A DNA stretch of 64,000 bases from Melittangium boletus DSM 14713 (GTDB taxonomy: Bacteria; Myxococcota; Myxococcia; Myxococcales; Myxococcaceae), in the NCBI RefSeq assembly GCF_002305855.1, contig NZ_CP022163.1:434292-498291 (forward strand). The letters are read 5' to 3'. Numbering within the stretch: the first letter of the stretch is position 1; each line of letters starts with the position of its first letter. Below, one piece after another: positions 1 through 8,879 of this stretch. Position numbers and translations under genes: made by a program. The notes under the pieces are model-generated. The model did not search any database. It saw nothing but the letters and a program-made list of their open reading frames with translations, and was not told the DNA's origin.

Positions 1-526
1 ACGCCACGCCCGCGATGACAACGACGGTCCCCACCAGCAGCGTCTCACTATTTTGCTTGATCCAACCAATCGCCTCGTCCATGGCGTGGAACTCCAAGGC
101 GCCACCTTCAGCCAACTCCTTGAGCCTGCTGCAATCGAGATAAGGCTGCATGCATTTCTTGATGCAATGCTCTTTCTTGGAGCCGCTGCCCATATGGCTC
201 CAATTCCGACCTTTCAGACCCGCCAAGCACATCGCCTCACACGCGGTGAGTTCCTCATCACAGTCCCGGCTGAAGGACATGTGGACGATGTGCCCCTGCA
301 CGCCGCGCGACATCGCTGGATACGGATATCCCGCCGTGAACGCATCGATGGGCTTCCAGGAATGGAGCAGCTGTCCTTCTGGCGCCCTTTCGATGACGAG
401 GACGTATCTGCCCAGTTCCCGAGCATCCCTGGGGCCTGGCGTCGCGTGGCGAGTCGCACCACAGGACAGCAACAAGAAGCAAAGGCTCGAAACCATGAGC
501 CTTTTGACGGCGAGGATGGGCTGCAT
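1..526 (-). CDS. Cysteine-rich lipoprotein, 3' end cut by the window edge
   Basis: Reading the minus strand gives an open frame from ATG at 526 to base 1 with no stop, so the C-terminus lies outside the window. The N-terminus is a lipoprotein signal peptide with lipobox LLSC (cysteine about residue 22 from this start). An internal ATG at 496 (MVSSLCFLLLSC) is preceded by an AAAAGG stretch and may be the true start. The mature part has paired cysteines (DCDEELTACEAMC, then HCIKKCMQPYLDC). It ends in the window with a hydrophobic segment (TLLVGTVVVIAGVA) that looks like the start of a membrane or glycine/alanine-rich linker region. I do not recognise a named family. From memory, similar cysteine-rich lipoprotein leaders occur in front of variable toxin domains in myxobacteria, but the domain that would decide this is not in the window. 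Confidence 0.75.
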   Translation of the reverse strand, partial: MQPILAVKRLMVSSLCFLLLSCGATRHATPGPRDARELGRYVLVIERAPEGQLLHSWKPIDAFTAGYPYPAMSRGVQGHIVHMSFSRDCDEELTACEAMCLAGLKGRNWSHMGSGSKKEHCIKKCMQPYLDCSRLKELAEGGALEFHAMDEAIGWIKQNSETLLVGTVVVIAGVA

Positions 527-628
527 GAGCACCGGGTTACCGCACGTCATCGCCGCAGTCCATGGACATGACCGGAGAAGAACGTTCGCCCATGGACGGA
601 AAGAGCTTCGTCCAGGAACATCATCGCC

Positions 629-1405
629 TCACGGCACGCTGAAGCCAAACAGCGTCGCCGCGTTGGCGGTCGTCACCTCGGCCACCTTCTCCACGGGCAC
701 GCCCTTGAGCTCGGCGAGCTTCTTCGCCGTCTCGACGACGTACGAGGGCTCGTTCTTCTTGCCGCGGTAGGGCACGGGCGCCAGGTACGGGCTGTCTGTC
801 TCGACCATCAATCGCTCCAGGGGAGCGAAGCGCACCGCGTCCTGCAAGGCCTCGGTCTTCTTGTAGGTGACCACGCCCGATAGCGACAGCAGGAAGCCCA
901 GGTCCAGATAGCGCCGGGCCGCGTCCGTGTCCCCCGTGAAGCAGTGAATGACGCCATGGCGCACCCCCTCCTCCTTGAGGATGGCCTCGCAATCATCATG
1001 CGCGTCCCGCACGTGCACCACGAGCGGCTTGCCCAACTCCTTCGCCAGCGCGCACTGCCGGCGGAACACCTGAGCCTGCACCTCCCGGGGCGAGTGGTCG
1101 TAGTAGTAGTCGAGCCCCGCCTCGCCCACGGCACGCAACTCCGGCCGGGCGCAGGTGCGCGCCAGGTGCTCGAAGTCCTCCTCCGTGGCCCGGGCCGCCT
1201 CGTGCGGGTGGATGCCCAACGTGGGCGTGAAGAAGTCCGGATGCGCGGCGGCGATCTCCAGCGCCGAGCCCCAATCCCCGGGGCCCTGGAACTGGCCCAC
1301 GATGACGGCGTGCACCAGTCCGGCGGCGCGGGCGCGCTCCAGCGCGGCGTTCACCCGCTCGGCATCCGAGCGGTCGAAGTGACAGTGCGAGTCCACGAGC
1401 TTCAT
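629..1405 (-). CDS. tatD: TatD family metal-dependent hydrolase
   Basis: 258 aa, usual length for TatD-type DNases. The N-terminus MKLVDSHCHFD carries the metal-binding HxH (H7, H9). Further on come GEAGLDYYYD, the VVHVRDA histidine, VIHCFTG and the late ETDSPYLAP aspartate, so all expected metal ligands of the amidohydrolase-like TIM barrel are present. Known family role: 3'-5' exonuclease or D-aminoacyl-type hydrolase in DNA repair and quality control, cytosolic. The start at 1405 was chosen because it places the HxH at the N-terminus; a longer frame to 1510 only runs through the upstream gene. The ATG overlaps the stop of the HEAT-repeat gene (ATGA), so the two are translationally coupled as the end of the metG-HEAT-tatD operon. 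The metG/tatD association is common in bacteria. Confidence 0.95.
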   Translation of the reverse strand: MKLVDSHCHFDRSDAERVNAALERARAAGLVHAVIVGQFQGPGDWGSALEIAAAHPDFFTPTLGIHPHEAARATEEDFEHLARTCARPELRAVGEAGLDYYYDHSPREVQAQVFRRQCALAKELGKPLVVHVRDAHDDCEAILKEEGVRHGVIHCFTGDTDAARRYLDLGFLLSLSGVVTYKKTEALQDAVRFAPLERLMVETDSPYLAPVPYRGKKNEPSYVVETAKKLAELKGVPVEKVAEVTTANAATLFGFSVP

Positions 1406-2388
1406 GGCACCTCCTGCATGAGCTCGGAGAGCTCGGTACGGGCCTCGGCGGAAAACGCGGGCAGGGCCGCTCTCACCCGGTCCCGGCCCTCGGGAACGGC
1501 GAGCAACCACAGCCCCTCGGCGGCATCGAGCCGGAAGTCCTCGGGCACTCCCGGCTCATCGAGCAGCGACAGGAGCCACGGCAGGGCCGCCGCATCGCCC
1601 AATCGTCCGAGGCCGCGCGCCGCCGCGCCCCGGCACTTGTCCTTCGGGTTGGAGATGATGCCGCGCAGACGCTCGAGGGCGCCCGGGGCCTTCACCTCGC
1701 CACACAACTCCACGGCGAGCGCCCGGTCCTGGGCCCAGTTCCATCGCCGCTTCTCCGAGCGCTTGAGGAGCCAGGCCGCCCCTTCCGCATCGCCCAGGCG
1801 CGCGAGCACCCCCGCCGCCTGGGTGCGATCGAACGCGGGGAGCAACAACCGGTGGAACAGCCGCTGAACGGCGGGCAACGCGCGCGCGTCCCCCAGCTCG
1901 GCGAGGGCCCCGAGCGCCCGGAAGCGCAACAGGTCCATGTCCAGCGCCTGCACCAGCGTGTCCAGGCCCGCGGGGTGCTGGAGCGAGGCCATGCCGCGCG
2001 CGGCCTCGAAGCGGACCTCGAAGACAGGGTCCTCGAGAAAGCCAGCCAGCACCCCCCGGCAATCGGCCCGGCCGAGGTCCGCCAGACGTCCAGCGGCCTC
2101 CAACCGCACGAGGCTTTCCGGATCGGACAGCCTCGCGGCGAGGAAGCCCGGCAACTCCTCGGAGGAGAGCACCCCGGTGGCCATGCCCACGCCCGTGCGG
2201 CGCACCGCCACCTGTTTGTCCTCGAGCAGCCGGGCGAGCGCCGCGGAGAACTCCGGCGCCCGAGCGGCGTCCTCGCTCACCAGGTGGAAGAGCAATTCGG
2301 CCGCCTCGGCGCGCAGGGCCGGGTTCTGCTCGCGCTCGAGGGCGAGAAGCGCCCGATCCCGTTCGCCGCGCCAGTCCGTCACGCTCAC
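1402..2388 (-). CDS. HEAT-repeat protein
   Basis: 328 aa made almost entirely of helical pairs rich in Ala, Leu, Arg and Glu. Recurring phrases such as DPESLVRLEAAGRLADLG, DPVFEVRFEAARGMASL and DKCRGAAARGLGRLGD are typical of HEAT or PBS-lyase-type repeats. There is no signal peptide or membrane segment, so it is probably a cytosolic scaffold or protein-binding module. It sits between metG and tatD with ATGA overlaps on both sides, which argues for co-translation. No specific partner can be named from sequence. Confidence 0.85.
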   Translation of the reverse strand: MSVTDWRGERDRALLALEREQNPALRAEAAELLFHLVSEDAARAPEFSAALARLLEDKQVAVRRTGVGMATGVLSSEELPGFLAARLSDPESLVRLEAAGRLADLGRADCRGVLAGFLEDPVFEVRFEAARGMASLQHPAGLDTLVQALDMDLLRFRALGALAELGDARALPAVQRLFHRLLLPAFDRTQAAGVLARLGDAEGAAWLLKRSEKRRWNWAQDRALAVELCGEVKAPGALERLRGIISNPKDKCRGAAARGLGRLGDAAALPWLLSLLDEPGVPEDFRLDAAEGLWLLAVPEGRDRVRAALPAFSAEARTELSELMQEVP

Positions 2389-4499
2389 TTCACCTCGGAG
2401 CCCGGCGGCATGTCCCCCGGGTCCAGCAACGACAGGTTCTTACCGCCGGGGCCCGCGGTGAGAATCATCCCGCGCGACTCGATGCCCCGCAGCATGCGCG
2501 GCTTGAGGTTGGCCACCACCACCACCTTGCGGCCCTGCACCTGCTCGGGCTGGAAGGCCTCGGCGATGCCGGAACAGATGGTGCGCGGCTGCCCTTCCCC
2601 CAGGTCCACGGTGAGCTTGAGCAGCTTGTCCGCCTTGGGCACCCGCTCGGCGGCGAGGATGTGCCCCACCCGGAGCTCCACCTTGGCGAAGTCCCCGATT
2701 TCGATCTCTCCCGGTGCGGACGCGGCCGGAGCGGCCTCCGGCGCCTTCGCCTCGGCGGGCTTGGGCTCCGCGGCCTTCTTCTCGGCCTTGCCCCCCTTGG
2801 CGGCCTTCTTCGCCTCGGGAGCGGGCTCGGTGCTCGCGGGAGTCCCGCCGAGGATGGCGTTGACGCGCTCCTCCTCCAGCCGGGGCAGCAGGGGCTCGGG
2901 GGTGCCCACGGGACGCGAGCGGTCGAGCAACGGGTAGCTCGCGGTGGCGAGCGCCTCGAAGGTGAGCGGCGGCGCGTTGAGCTGGGCGAACAGCTTCTCC
3001 GCCACGCGGGGAATGACGGGCGCGAGCAGCGCGCCCAGCAGGTACGCCACCTCGGCGGCGTCACTCAGGTCGGCGCGCGCGGCCTCGGGGTCCGTCTTCA
3101 CCTTGGCCCAGGGCGCCGCGGTCTGCACGAAGCCGTTGGCGGCCTGGGAGATCTCCGTGATGACGCGGATGGCGTTGCGGTACTCGAGCTTCTCGAAGGA
3201 CTCGCGCACCTCGGGCACGCGGGCGAGCGCGGCCTCCACCAGCGCGCGGCCCGGGCCCTCCTTCGTCGCGGGAGCCAGCCGCTTGTCGAGCGCGGCGCCA
3301 GCGAGCATGGACAGGCCGCGATTGGCCAGATTGCCGATGTTGTTGACCAGCTCGCCGTTCACCCGCAGACGGAAGTCCTTGAGGCTCAGGTCCAGATCCT
3401 CGACGCCCGGGCCCAGGTTGGCCGCGTAGAAGTAGCGCAGGTAGCTCGGGTCGAGATGCTCCAGGTAGGAGCGCGCGGGGATGAGCGTGCCGCGGCTCTT
3501 GGACATCTTCTCGCCATTCACCGTGAGGTGGCCGTGCGTCTTGATGGCGGTGGGCTGCTTGAGGCCGGCCACCTTGAGCACCGCGGGCCAGAAGAGCGCG
3601 TGGAAGTAGACGATGTCCTTGCCGATGAAGTGGATGATGCGCGCGTCACTGCCCTCGGCCCAGTAGTCCAGGGCGCTCTGGACCTTGCCCGTCGTCTGGG
3701 CCCACTTCTCGGTGGTGGCGATGTAGCCGATGGGCGCGTCCAGCCAGACGTAGAAGTACTTGTCCGTCTCACCGGGGATGGTGAAGCCGAAGTACGGCCC
3801 GTCGCGGCTGATGTCCCAGTCCGCCAGACCCTTCTCGAAGAAGCCCTGGAGCTGGGTGGCGAGGCCGGGGTTGATGAAGTCGGGCCGGCGCAGCGTCTCC
3901 TGGAGGAAGTCCGCGTGGCGCGACAGCTTGAAGAACAGGTGCGAGGAGTGGCGGCGCACGGGCGGCGTGCCACACAGGGCACACCGGGGCTCGATCAGAT
4001 CCGTGGGCGCGTAGGCCTTGCCGCACTTCTCACAGGCGTCTCCGTATTGATCCGAGGCCTTGCAGTTGGGGCAGGTGCCCTTGATGAACCGGTCCGGCAG
4101 GAAGCGCTTGTCCGTCTCGCAGTAGGCCTGCTCGATGTCCCGCTTCTCGATGTCGCCGCGATCCTTGAGCTTGCCGTAGATGAACTCGGCGTAGTGCTTG
4201 TTCTCGGGCGAGTTCGTGGAGTGGAAGTAGTCGACGCTCACGCCGAAGTCGCGGAAGTCCGCCTGGTGGGCGTCGTACCAACGGCCGATGAACTCCTCGG
4301 GCTTGAGCCCCTGCTTCGCGGCGTTGATCTCGATGGGCGTGCCGTGGGTGTCGTCGGCGCAGAAATAGACGACATCCTTGCCGCAGGAGCGCAGGAAGCG
4401 CACGTAGATGTCGGTCTGCACGTACTCGACGAGGTGGCCGATGTGGATGGGGCCGTTGGCGTACGGTAGCGCGCTGGTGACGAGGATTCTCTCCGCCAT
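2385..4499 (-). CDS. metG: Methionyl-tRNA synthetase with C-terminal tRNA-binding domain
   Basis: 704 aa, charges tRNA-Met with methionine in the cytosol. The class I signatures are HIGH at residues 19-22 and KMSKS at about 331-335. Between them lies the zinc-knuckle insertion with CPNC, CEKC and CALC pairs. An anticodon-binding helical domain follows, then an Ala/Lys/Pro-rich linker, and then a Trbp111/EMAPII-type OB fold (ELRVGHILAAERVPKADKLL, ICSGIA, LKPRMLRGIESRGM) that dimerises and binds tRNA. ATG at 4499 has a strong site (AGGAGATCCC before it) and puts the HIGH motif at its normal place; upstream in-frame codons are non-coding. First gene of an operon with the HEAT and tatD genes. Confidence 0.97.
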   Translation of the reverse strand: MAERILVTSALPYANGPIHIGHLVEYVQTDIYVRFLRSCGKDVVYFCADDTHGTPIEINAAKQGLKPEEFIGRWYDAHQADFRDFGVSVDYFHSTNSPENKHYAEFIYGKLKDRGDIEKRDIEQAYCETDKRFLPDRFIKGTCPNCKASDQYGDACEKCGKAYAPTDLIEPRCALCGTPPVRRHSSHLFFKLSRHADFLQETLRRPDFINPGLATQLQGFFEKGLADWDISRDGPYFGFTIPGETDKYFYVWLDAPIGYIATTEKWAQTTGKVQSALDYWAEGSDARIIHFIGKDIVYFHALFWPAVLKVAGLKQPTAIKTHGHLTVNGEKMSKSRGTLIPARSYLEHLDPSYLRYFYAANLGPGVEDLDLSLKDFRLRVNGELVNNIGNLANRGLSMLAGAALDKRLAPATKEGPGRALVEAALARVPEVRESFEKLEYRNAIRVITEISQAANGFVQTAAPWAKVKTDPEAARADLSDAAEVAYLLGALLAPVIPRVAEKLFAQLNAPPLTFEALATASYPLLDRSRPVGTPEPLLPRLEEERVNAILGGTPASTEPAPEAKKAAKGGKAEKKAAEPKPAEAKAPEAAPAASAPGEIEIGDFAKVELRVGHILAAERVPKADKLLKLTVDLGEGQPRTICSGIAEAFQPEQVQGRKVVVVANLKPRMLRGIESRGMILTAGPGGKNLSLLDPGDMPPGSEVK

Positions 4500-4616
4500 G
4501 GGATCTCCTGAAGGGCGGCGGACCTTAGCCGCTCGGCAAGCGCGGGTCATCGGGAACCCGCACGGGAGGCGCCGACATGCGCGCCCGGCGTGAAGCTGTT
4601 ATCGATTCCCCTCACG

Positions 4617-5420
4617 ATGTGTACCCTGATCATCCTCCGCCATGCCCACCCGGATTGGCCGCTCGTGCTCGCGGGCAATCGGGACGAGCGCTATGACCGC
4701 CCCGCCGTGGGACCCCAGGTGCTCTCTCGCGCGCCCCTCTTCGTGGGAGGGCGGGATTTGGAGCGGCAGGGGACCTGGATGGGCGTGACGGCGGGCGGCT
4801 TCGTCGCCGCCCTGACCAACCAGCGGGGCGCGGCCAACCTGATGCGTTCGACCCTGTCCCGGGGGGATGTCGTCCTGCGAGCCCTGGAAGCGGGCAGCCA
4901 GGAGGGGGTAGAGCACTACCTCTCGGGTCTGGACGCCCGGAGCTACCGGCCCTTCAACCTCCTCTATGGAGATGCCACGGCGCTCCGGGTGGCCTATGCC
5001 CGCCCCGATCAGGAGCGCGTCCAGATGGAAGAGGTCCCCTCGGGCGTCCACGTACTGTCCAATGACGTGCTGGACTCCACGACGTTGCCCAAGGTCGCCC
5101 GAGCCCGGCAACTCGCCGAGGGCGCGGCCCACCGGCCCTGGCCCGAGACGGTGAAGGTGCTCGAGGCCCTGCTGTCCGACCACGTCCTGCCGGAGCGGGG
5201 GCCGGAGCTATTGCCCGAGGAGCACAAGAGCCCGGAGATTCGCGAGTACATCCGGCACTACCAGGCCCTGTGCATCCACACGCCCAGCTACGGGACGCGC
5301 TCCTCGGCCATCCTCGCCCTGGCGCCGGGGCGGGTGGGCCAGTACCTAGCGACCGACGTGGCCCCCTGCCAGGCCCCCTTCCGGGACGTCACCTCGCTCC
5401 TCCACCCAGGCGCTTCATGA
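4617..5420 (+). CDS. NRDE (TANGO2-like) family protein
   Basis: 267 aa from ATG at 4617. The family-defining N-terminus MCTLIILRHAHPDWPL is followed by LAGNRDERYDRP, the NRDE motif. Cys2 becomes the N-terminal residue after Met removal, as in Ntn-type hydrolases, which is why this start is preferred over an ATG 27 bases upstream. The protein also has the family motifs GTWMGVTAGGFVAALTN and a C-terminal YGTRSSAIL. TANGO2 relatives are cytosolic proteins linked to haem or lipid handling in eukaryotes; the bacterial role is not established. It is transcribed divergently from metG and convergent with holA, with 21 bases between the two stop codons. Confidence 0.85.
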   Translation: MCTLIILRHAHPDWPLVLAGNRDERYDRPAVGPQVLSRAPLFVGGRDLERQGTWMGVTAGGFVAALTNQRGAANLMRSTLSRGDVVLRALEAGSQEGVEHYLSGLDARSYRPFNLLYGDATALRVAYARPDQERVQMEEVPSGVHVLSNDVLDSTTLPKVARARQLAEGAAHRPWPETVKVLEALLSDHVLPERGPELLPEEHKSPEIREYIRHYQALCIHTPSYGTRSSAILALAPGRVGQYLATDVAPCQAPFRDVTSLLHPGAS

Positions 5421-5441
5421 ACGCCTGAAAACGGCCTCCGC

Positions 5442-6761
5442 TCAGGCATTCCCGCAGACGGTCCACAACAGCCGCTCGATGACGAGCTTGCCGCTCGCGC
5501 TGGACTTGAGGGCCAGGTCCGACTCGGCGCAAGCCACCAGGGAGTCGAGCAATTCGCGCCGCTTGTACCGGGCCGCCCCCTGCATCGCGAGGAAGGCCGC
5601 GTAGGGGTGCGGCGCCTTGCCCTTGGCCGCCTTGGCTTCCTCCTCCACCTTGGGAAACACACGCGCCTTGAAGTCGTTGAACGAGCGCGGCAGCGAGCCT
5701 CCCGCGAACTTCTCCAGCCGCTCGTGGTTCTCCAGCATGCCGCGCACGACGGAGGCCACCGCGCCGAGCAACTGCAACCCATGCACGCCCTGCCCCATCG
5801 CGTCCACGGTGTAGTCCAGCGCCGCCTTCAGGTTGCGGTTCTGCAGGGCCTCGGACAGCTCGAAGAACTCCTCCTCGCGCGTGTGGGCCACCAGCAGCGC
5901 CACATCCGCCGCCTCGATGGTGGAGCCCTCCACGTACGTCGCCAGCTTCTCCAGCTCCGACTGCAACAGCCGCACGTTACCGCCGATGCGCTCCTTGAGC
6001 TGGTCCGCCGCCGCCTTGCTCAGCTTCTTCTTGAAGGGCCAGAGGAATTCCTCGGCCAGCGGACCGATCTCCAGATCCTTGTGGCGCGCGGCCACCTTGC
6101 GCTCGACGAACTTGCCCTTGTCCTGGGCCAGCTTCACCAGCGGGTTCTTCGCGTCCACGTCCGAGGCCGCCAGCACCAGCGTGTGCCCCGGGGGCAGGCC
6201 CTTCTCGTAGAGCGACAGCAGGGCGCTCGCATCGCCCTCGGGGGCGCTGATGCGCTCCTCGCGGCAGAACGCGGCCACTTCCTTGAGGAAGAGCAGGTCC
6301 GCCTCCGCCAGCTCGACATTCAGCTCGTCCTTCCACTCCTCCAGGGACGGAGCACCCGGGGCATCCGGATCCAGCTTGTCCACGCCCCACCCCGCCCGGG
6401 CCGCCAGGGCGAGCAGCCGCCGCGCGCCCTCCTTGCGCTTGCCCGCCGTCCACGCCTCGCGCGCCTTGCCCAGCGCGTTGCCCCGGCCCTTCTTCGGCGC
6501 GAGGAATTCCGGGTCGCGCACCAGCACCACCTTGCGCCCGGGAAACAGCGGCAGCGTGGCCAACTCCTGCGCCACCTCGCGCGGAGAGCCCGCGTCCAGC
6601 ACCGCGAAGTTCAACCCCGCCGACGCATCCGGCAAGAGCGCCTTCACCAGGTCGTCCGCGCCCCGGCGCACCAGGTACTCCTCGCCCCACAACAGGTAGA
6701 GCGGGTGCACCGTCTTGCCCGCCCTCGCCTCGTCCAGCACGTCCTCGATGTCCGCGCTCAT
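5442..6761 (-). CDS. holA: DNA polymerase III delta subunit
   Basis: 439 aa, longer than the roughly 340 aa of E. coli HolA because of an insertion between about residues 95 and 160 (Arg/Gly/Glu-rich linker, PDAPGAPSLEEWKDE). The N-terminus has PLYLLWGEEYLVRRGADDL, typical of delta opening with its degenerate Walker A region. The middle has the AAA+ lid-type FKKKLSKAAADQLKERIGGN and the C-terminus the three-helix collar. Role: clamp-loader wrench that opens the beta clamp. The start overlaps the holB stop by ATGA at 6758-6761, so the two clamp-loader subunits are translationally coupled, presumably to fix stoichiometry. Confidence 0.9.
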   Translation of the reverse strand: MSADIEDVLDEARAGKTVHPLYLLWGEEYLVRRGADDLVKALLPDASAGLNFAVLDAGSPREVAQELATLPLFPGRKVVLVRDPEFLAPKKGRGNALGKAREAWTAGKRKEGARRLLALAARAGWGVDKLDPDAPGAPSLEEWKDELNVELAEADLLFLKEVAAFCREERISAPEGDASALLSLYEKGLPPGHTLVLAASDVDAKNPLVKLAQDKGKFVERKVAARHKDLEIGPLAEEFLWPFKKKLSKAAADQLKERIGGNVRLLQSELEKLATYVEGSTIEAADVALLVAHTREEEFFELSEALQNRNLKAALDYTVDAMGQGVHGLQLLGAVASVVRGMLENHERLEKFAGGSLPRSFNDFKARVFPKVEEEAKAAKGKAPHPYAAFLAMQGAARYKRRELLDSLVACAESDLALKSSASGKLVIERLLWTVCGNA

Positions 6762-7786
6762 CGCCCCTCCAACAGTTCAATGAGCATCCGCTCGAGTTGC
6801 AGCCGGGGCGAGCCGTTGCGCTCCACGATCGTCGCCCGTGCCTTCTCCAGCAGCGTGTGCCGGCGATGCAGGGTCCCCTCGTGCGTGCGCGCCGCCACCT
6901 CGCGCGCGAGCGGAACCAGGTCCCGATTGGCCAGGTGCTCGCCGCCCGCCTTCGCCAGCGCCACGTCCCGGGTCCACAGCGAGAGGATGTTCAACGCCTG
7001 CTCCGCCGTCTCCCGCGATTCGCCGAAGGTGCCCGCCCAGCGCAGCAACGCGCCCACGTTCCCGGGCTTGAGGGCCTCGAAGCCCTCGATGACGTCCTTG
7101 CGCGCCGCGAGCGCGTCCAGGTCCAGCGCCATGGCCCGGCCGAGGCTCCCGCCCGCCATCACCGCCGCGAGCGCCGCCGTCTCGGCGTCCAACTTGCGCT
7201 CCTTCTGGAGGCGCTGGGCCACGAAGTCCACGGGCAGCGGGTTGAAGTGCACCTTGCTGCACCGGCTGCGGATGGTGGGCAGCATCTTGTCCGGCGCCGA
7301 GGCCAGCAGGATGAGCGTGGTGTCCGCGGGCGGCTCCTCGAGCGTCTTGAGGAAGGCGTTCTGCGCCTGGGGATTCATCTGGTGCGCGTCCACGACGATC
7401 GCCACCTTGCGCTTGGACTCGAGCCCGCGCAGGGCGATGCGCTCCAGGAGCCCGCGAATCTGCTCCACGCGGATGTCGCGGCTGGGCGTCCCGGTGAAGT
7501 CCGAGCGGCCCGCGAGCCCACGCTCCACGCGCTCGGCGTCCGGCATGAGCCAAGTGACGTCTGGATGGGAGCCCTTGGCGATGCGGGTGCAACTGGCGCA
7601 CACCCCGCACCCCTCGTCGGGCTTGTCCGGACAGGTGAGCGCCTGGGCGAGCCCCACGGCGGCGAGCTCCTTGCCCACGCCCGAGGGGCCGGCGAAGAGG
7701 TAGGCGTGATGAACCGCGCCGCTGCGAAGCGCCGCCTGGAGCGCGTCGACCGCGCGCGGCTGTCCGACGACCGAAGCCAACGTCAT
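6758..7786 (-). CDS. holB: DNA polymerase III delta prime subunit
   Basis: 342 aa from ATG at 7786 (MTLASVVGQPRAVDAL); the 13 codons upstream are not conserved-looking and lack a ribosome site. AAA+ features: GPSGVGKE at the Walker A position, a zinc-finger C4 (CGVCASC plus an upstream cysteine, CPDKPDEGCGVC), VDAHQMNPQAQNAFLKTLEEPP at Walker B and following, and SRCSKVHF with the SRC arginine finger. It is the stator of the beta-clamp loader complex and forms a two-gene operon with holA. Confidence 0.95.
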   Translation of the reverse strand: MTLASVVGQPRAVDALQAALRSGAVHHAYLFAGPSGVGKELAAVGLAQALTCPDKPDEGCGVCASCTRIAKGSHPDVTWLMPDAERVERGLAGRSDFTGTPSRDIRVEQIRGLLERIALRGLESKRKVAIVVDAHQMNPQAQNAFLKTLEEPPADTTLILLASAPDKMLPTIRSRCSKVHFNPLPVDFVAQRLQKERKLDAETAALAAVMAGGSLGRAMALDLDALAARKDVIEGFEALKPGNVGALLRWAGTFGESRETAEQALNILSLWTRDVALAKAGGEHLANRDLVPLAREVAARTHEGTLHRRHTLLEKARATIVERNGSPRLQLERMLIELLEGR

Positions 7787-7825
7787 GGCGCGTGTATCCC
7801 CGCTCGCGTCCCACCCGTCAACCAC

Positions 7826-8761
7826 TCAGCGGGTAGCTCGCACCCCACCCGCCTTCACCGTCTTCTGTCCGGTACCGCAGGCGGGCAACAGCAGGCACCG
7901 GGTGCAGTGCTCCACCACCGGCTTCGTGGGACACACCCCGCTCATGCCGTAGTGACACAGGGCGAAGTCGAAGCGCACGGGGTCCTCCGCGTCGAGCGCC
8001 CGCAGCGAGGCCGTCACCTCCTCGGCGGTGCGCCAGCTCAGATCGTTGCGCCGGGTGAGTCCCAGGTGCTTGGAGATGCGGCCGATGTGCGTGTCCAGGG
8101 GGATGAGCAGCGCCGAGGGCCGCACCCGCTTCCAGATGCCCAGGTCCACGCCGTCCGGCCCCCGCACCATCCACCGCAGGAAGAGGTTGAGCCGCTTCGC
8201 CGCGCCCGCCCCCAACGGCGAGGGCAACAGGTGTTGCAGCCCCCGCTCGGGGCCGAGCGCCTTCCGCAGGGGCGCCATGGGAACGTCCCGCAGGGCCGCG
8301 GTGAAGGCCGCCAGCGCGCCATGCCACGAACCCCTCGCATCCAGCCCCTGGACGAAGAGCGCTTCCAGGCTCCCGTGTTCGCGCAAGGCGCGGCCCATGC
8401 CCAGCAGGAGCACCGCCACGTCCGTGCCCACGTTGAAGCGGTAGACGAAACCCTGGAGCAACGCCCGCGCGCCCTCCACGTCCAGCTCCCGCACGAAGGC
8501 GGCCGGAGACGCGCCCATGCGCTGGAGCAGCGCGTCCACCTTGGGCCGGAAGAGATCCGCGCGGCCATAGGCCAGGGCCGCCGCCAGCAGCGCGCTCACC
8601 TCGATGTCCCGGGGGTCGCGATAGCGGTGCGGAAACTCCAGGGGATCGAACGCGATGCGCGCCCGGCTGTCCGTGGAGGCCATGAAGGCCGTCAGGCACG
8701 GCAACAGACGCCCGGCGTCCCGTGCGCTCAATCCGGTGGAGCTTGGTTTTCGCGGAGCCAT
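7826..8761 (-). CDS. TIGR02757/DUF2400 family protein, endonuclease III-like iron-sulphur region
   Basis: 311 aa. The sequence FDPLEFPHRYRDPRDIEVSALLAA near the N-terminus and LNLFLRWMVRGPDGVDLGIW in the middle match the TIGR02757 family. The C-terminus has PLDTHIGRISKHLGLTRRND, a helix-hairpin-helix-like segment, and cysteines in the order CHYGMSGVC, HCTRCLLLPAC. That spacing resembles the iron-sulphur loop of HhH-GPD DNA glycosylases. A DNA-repair role is therefore suggested by family resemblance but is unproven. Stands alone, 39 bases downstream of nothing else on its strand; it ends just before holB. Confidence 0.85.
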   Translation of the reverse strand: MAPRKPSSTGLSARDAGRLLPCLTAFMASTDSRARIAFDPLEFPHRYRDPRDIEVSALLAAALAYGRADLFRPKVDALLQRMGASPAAFVRELDVEGARALLQGFVYRFNVGTDVAVLLLGMGRALREHGSLEALFVQGLDARGSWHGALAAFTAALRDVPMAPLRKALGPERGLQHLLPSPLGAGAAKRLNLFLRWMVRGPDGVDLGIWKRVRPSALLIPLDTHIGRISKHLGLTRRNDLSWRTAEEVTASLRALDAEDPVRFDFALCHYGMSGVCPTKPVVEHCTRCLLLPACGTGQKTVKAGGVRATR

Positions 8762-8879
8762 GGTCGAGAAGAGGTGACAACGGATAACATGCTACCGCCG
8801 AAGTCTCATCCCTCGGAGGTCACCTCACCCCCAAGCGGCCAGGAGGGCGAGGGAACGAGGCCCATGTTACGGTGCCTCG

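Noticed and set aside
5423..5447. Hairpin GCCTGA/TCAGGC between the NRDE gene and holA
   Set aside because: Only six base pairs with a long loop, and it includes the holA stop codon. Not convincing as a terminator.
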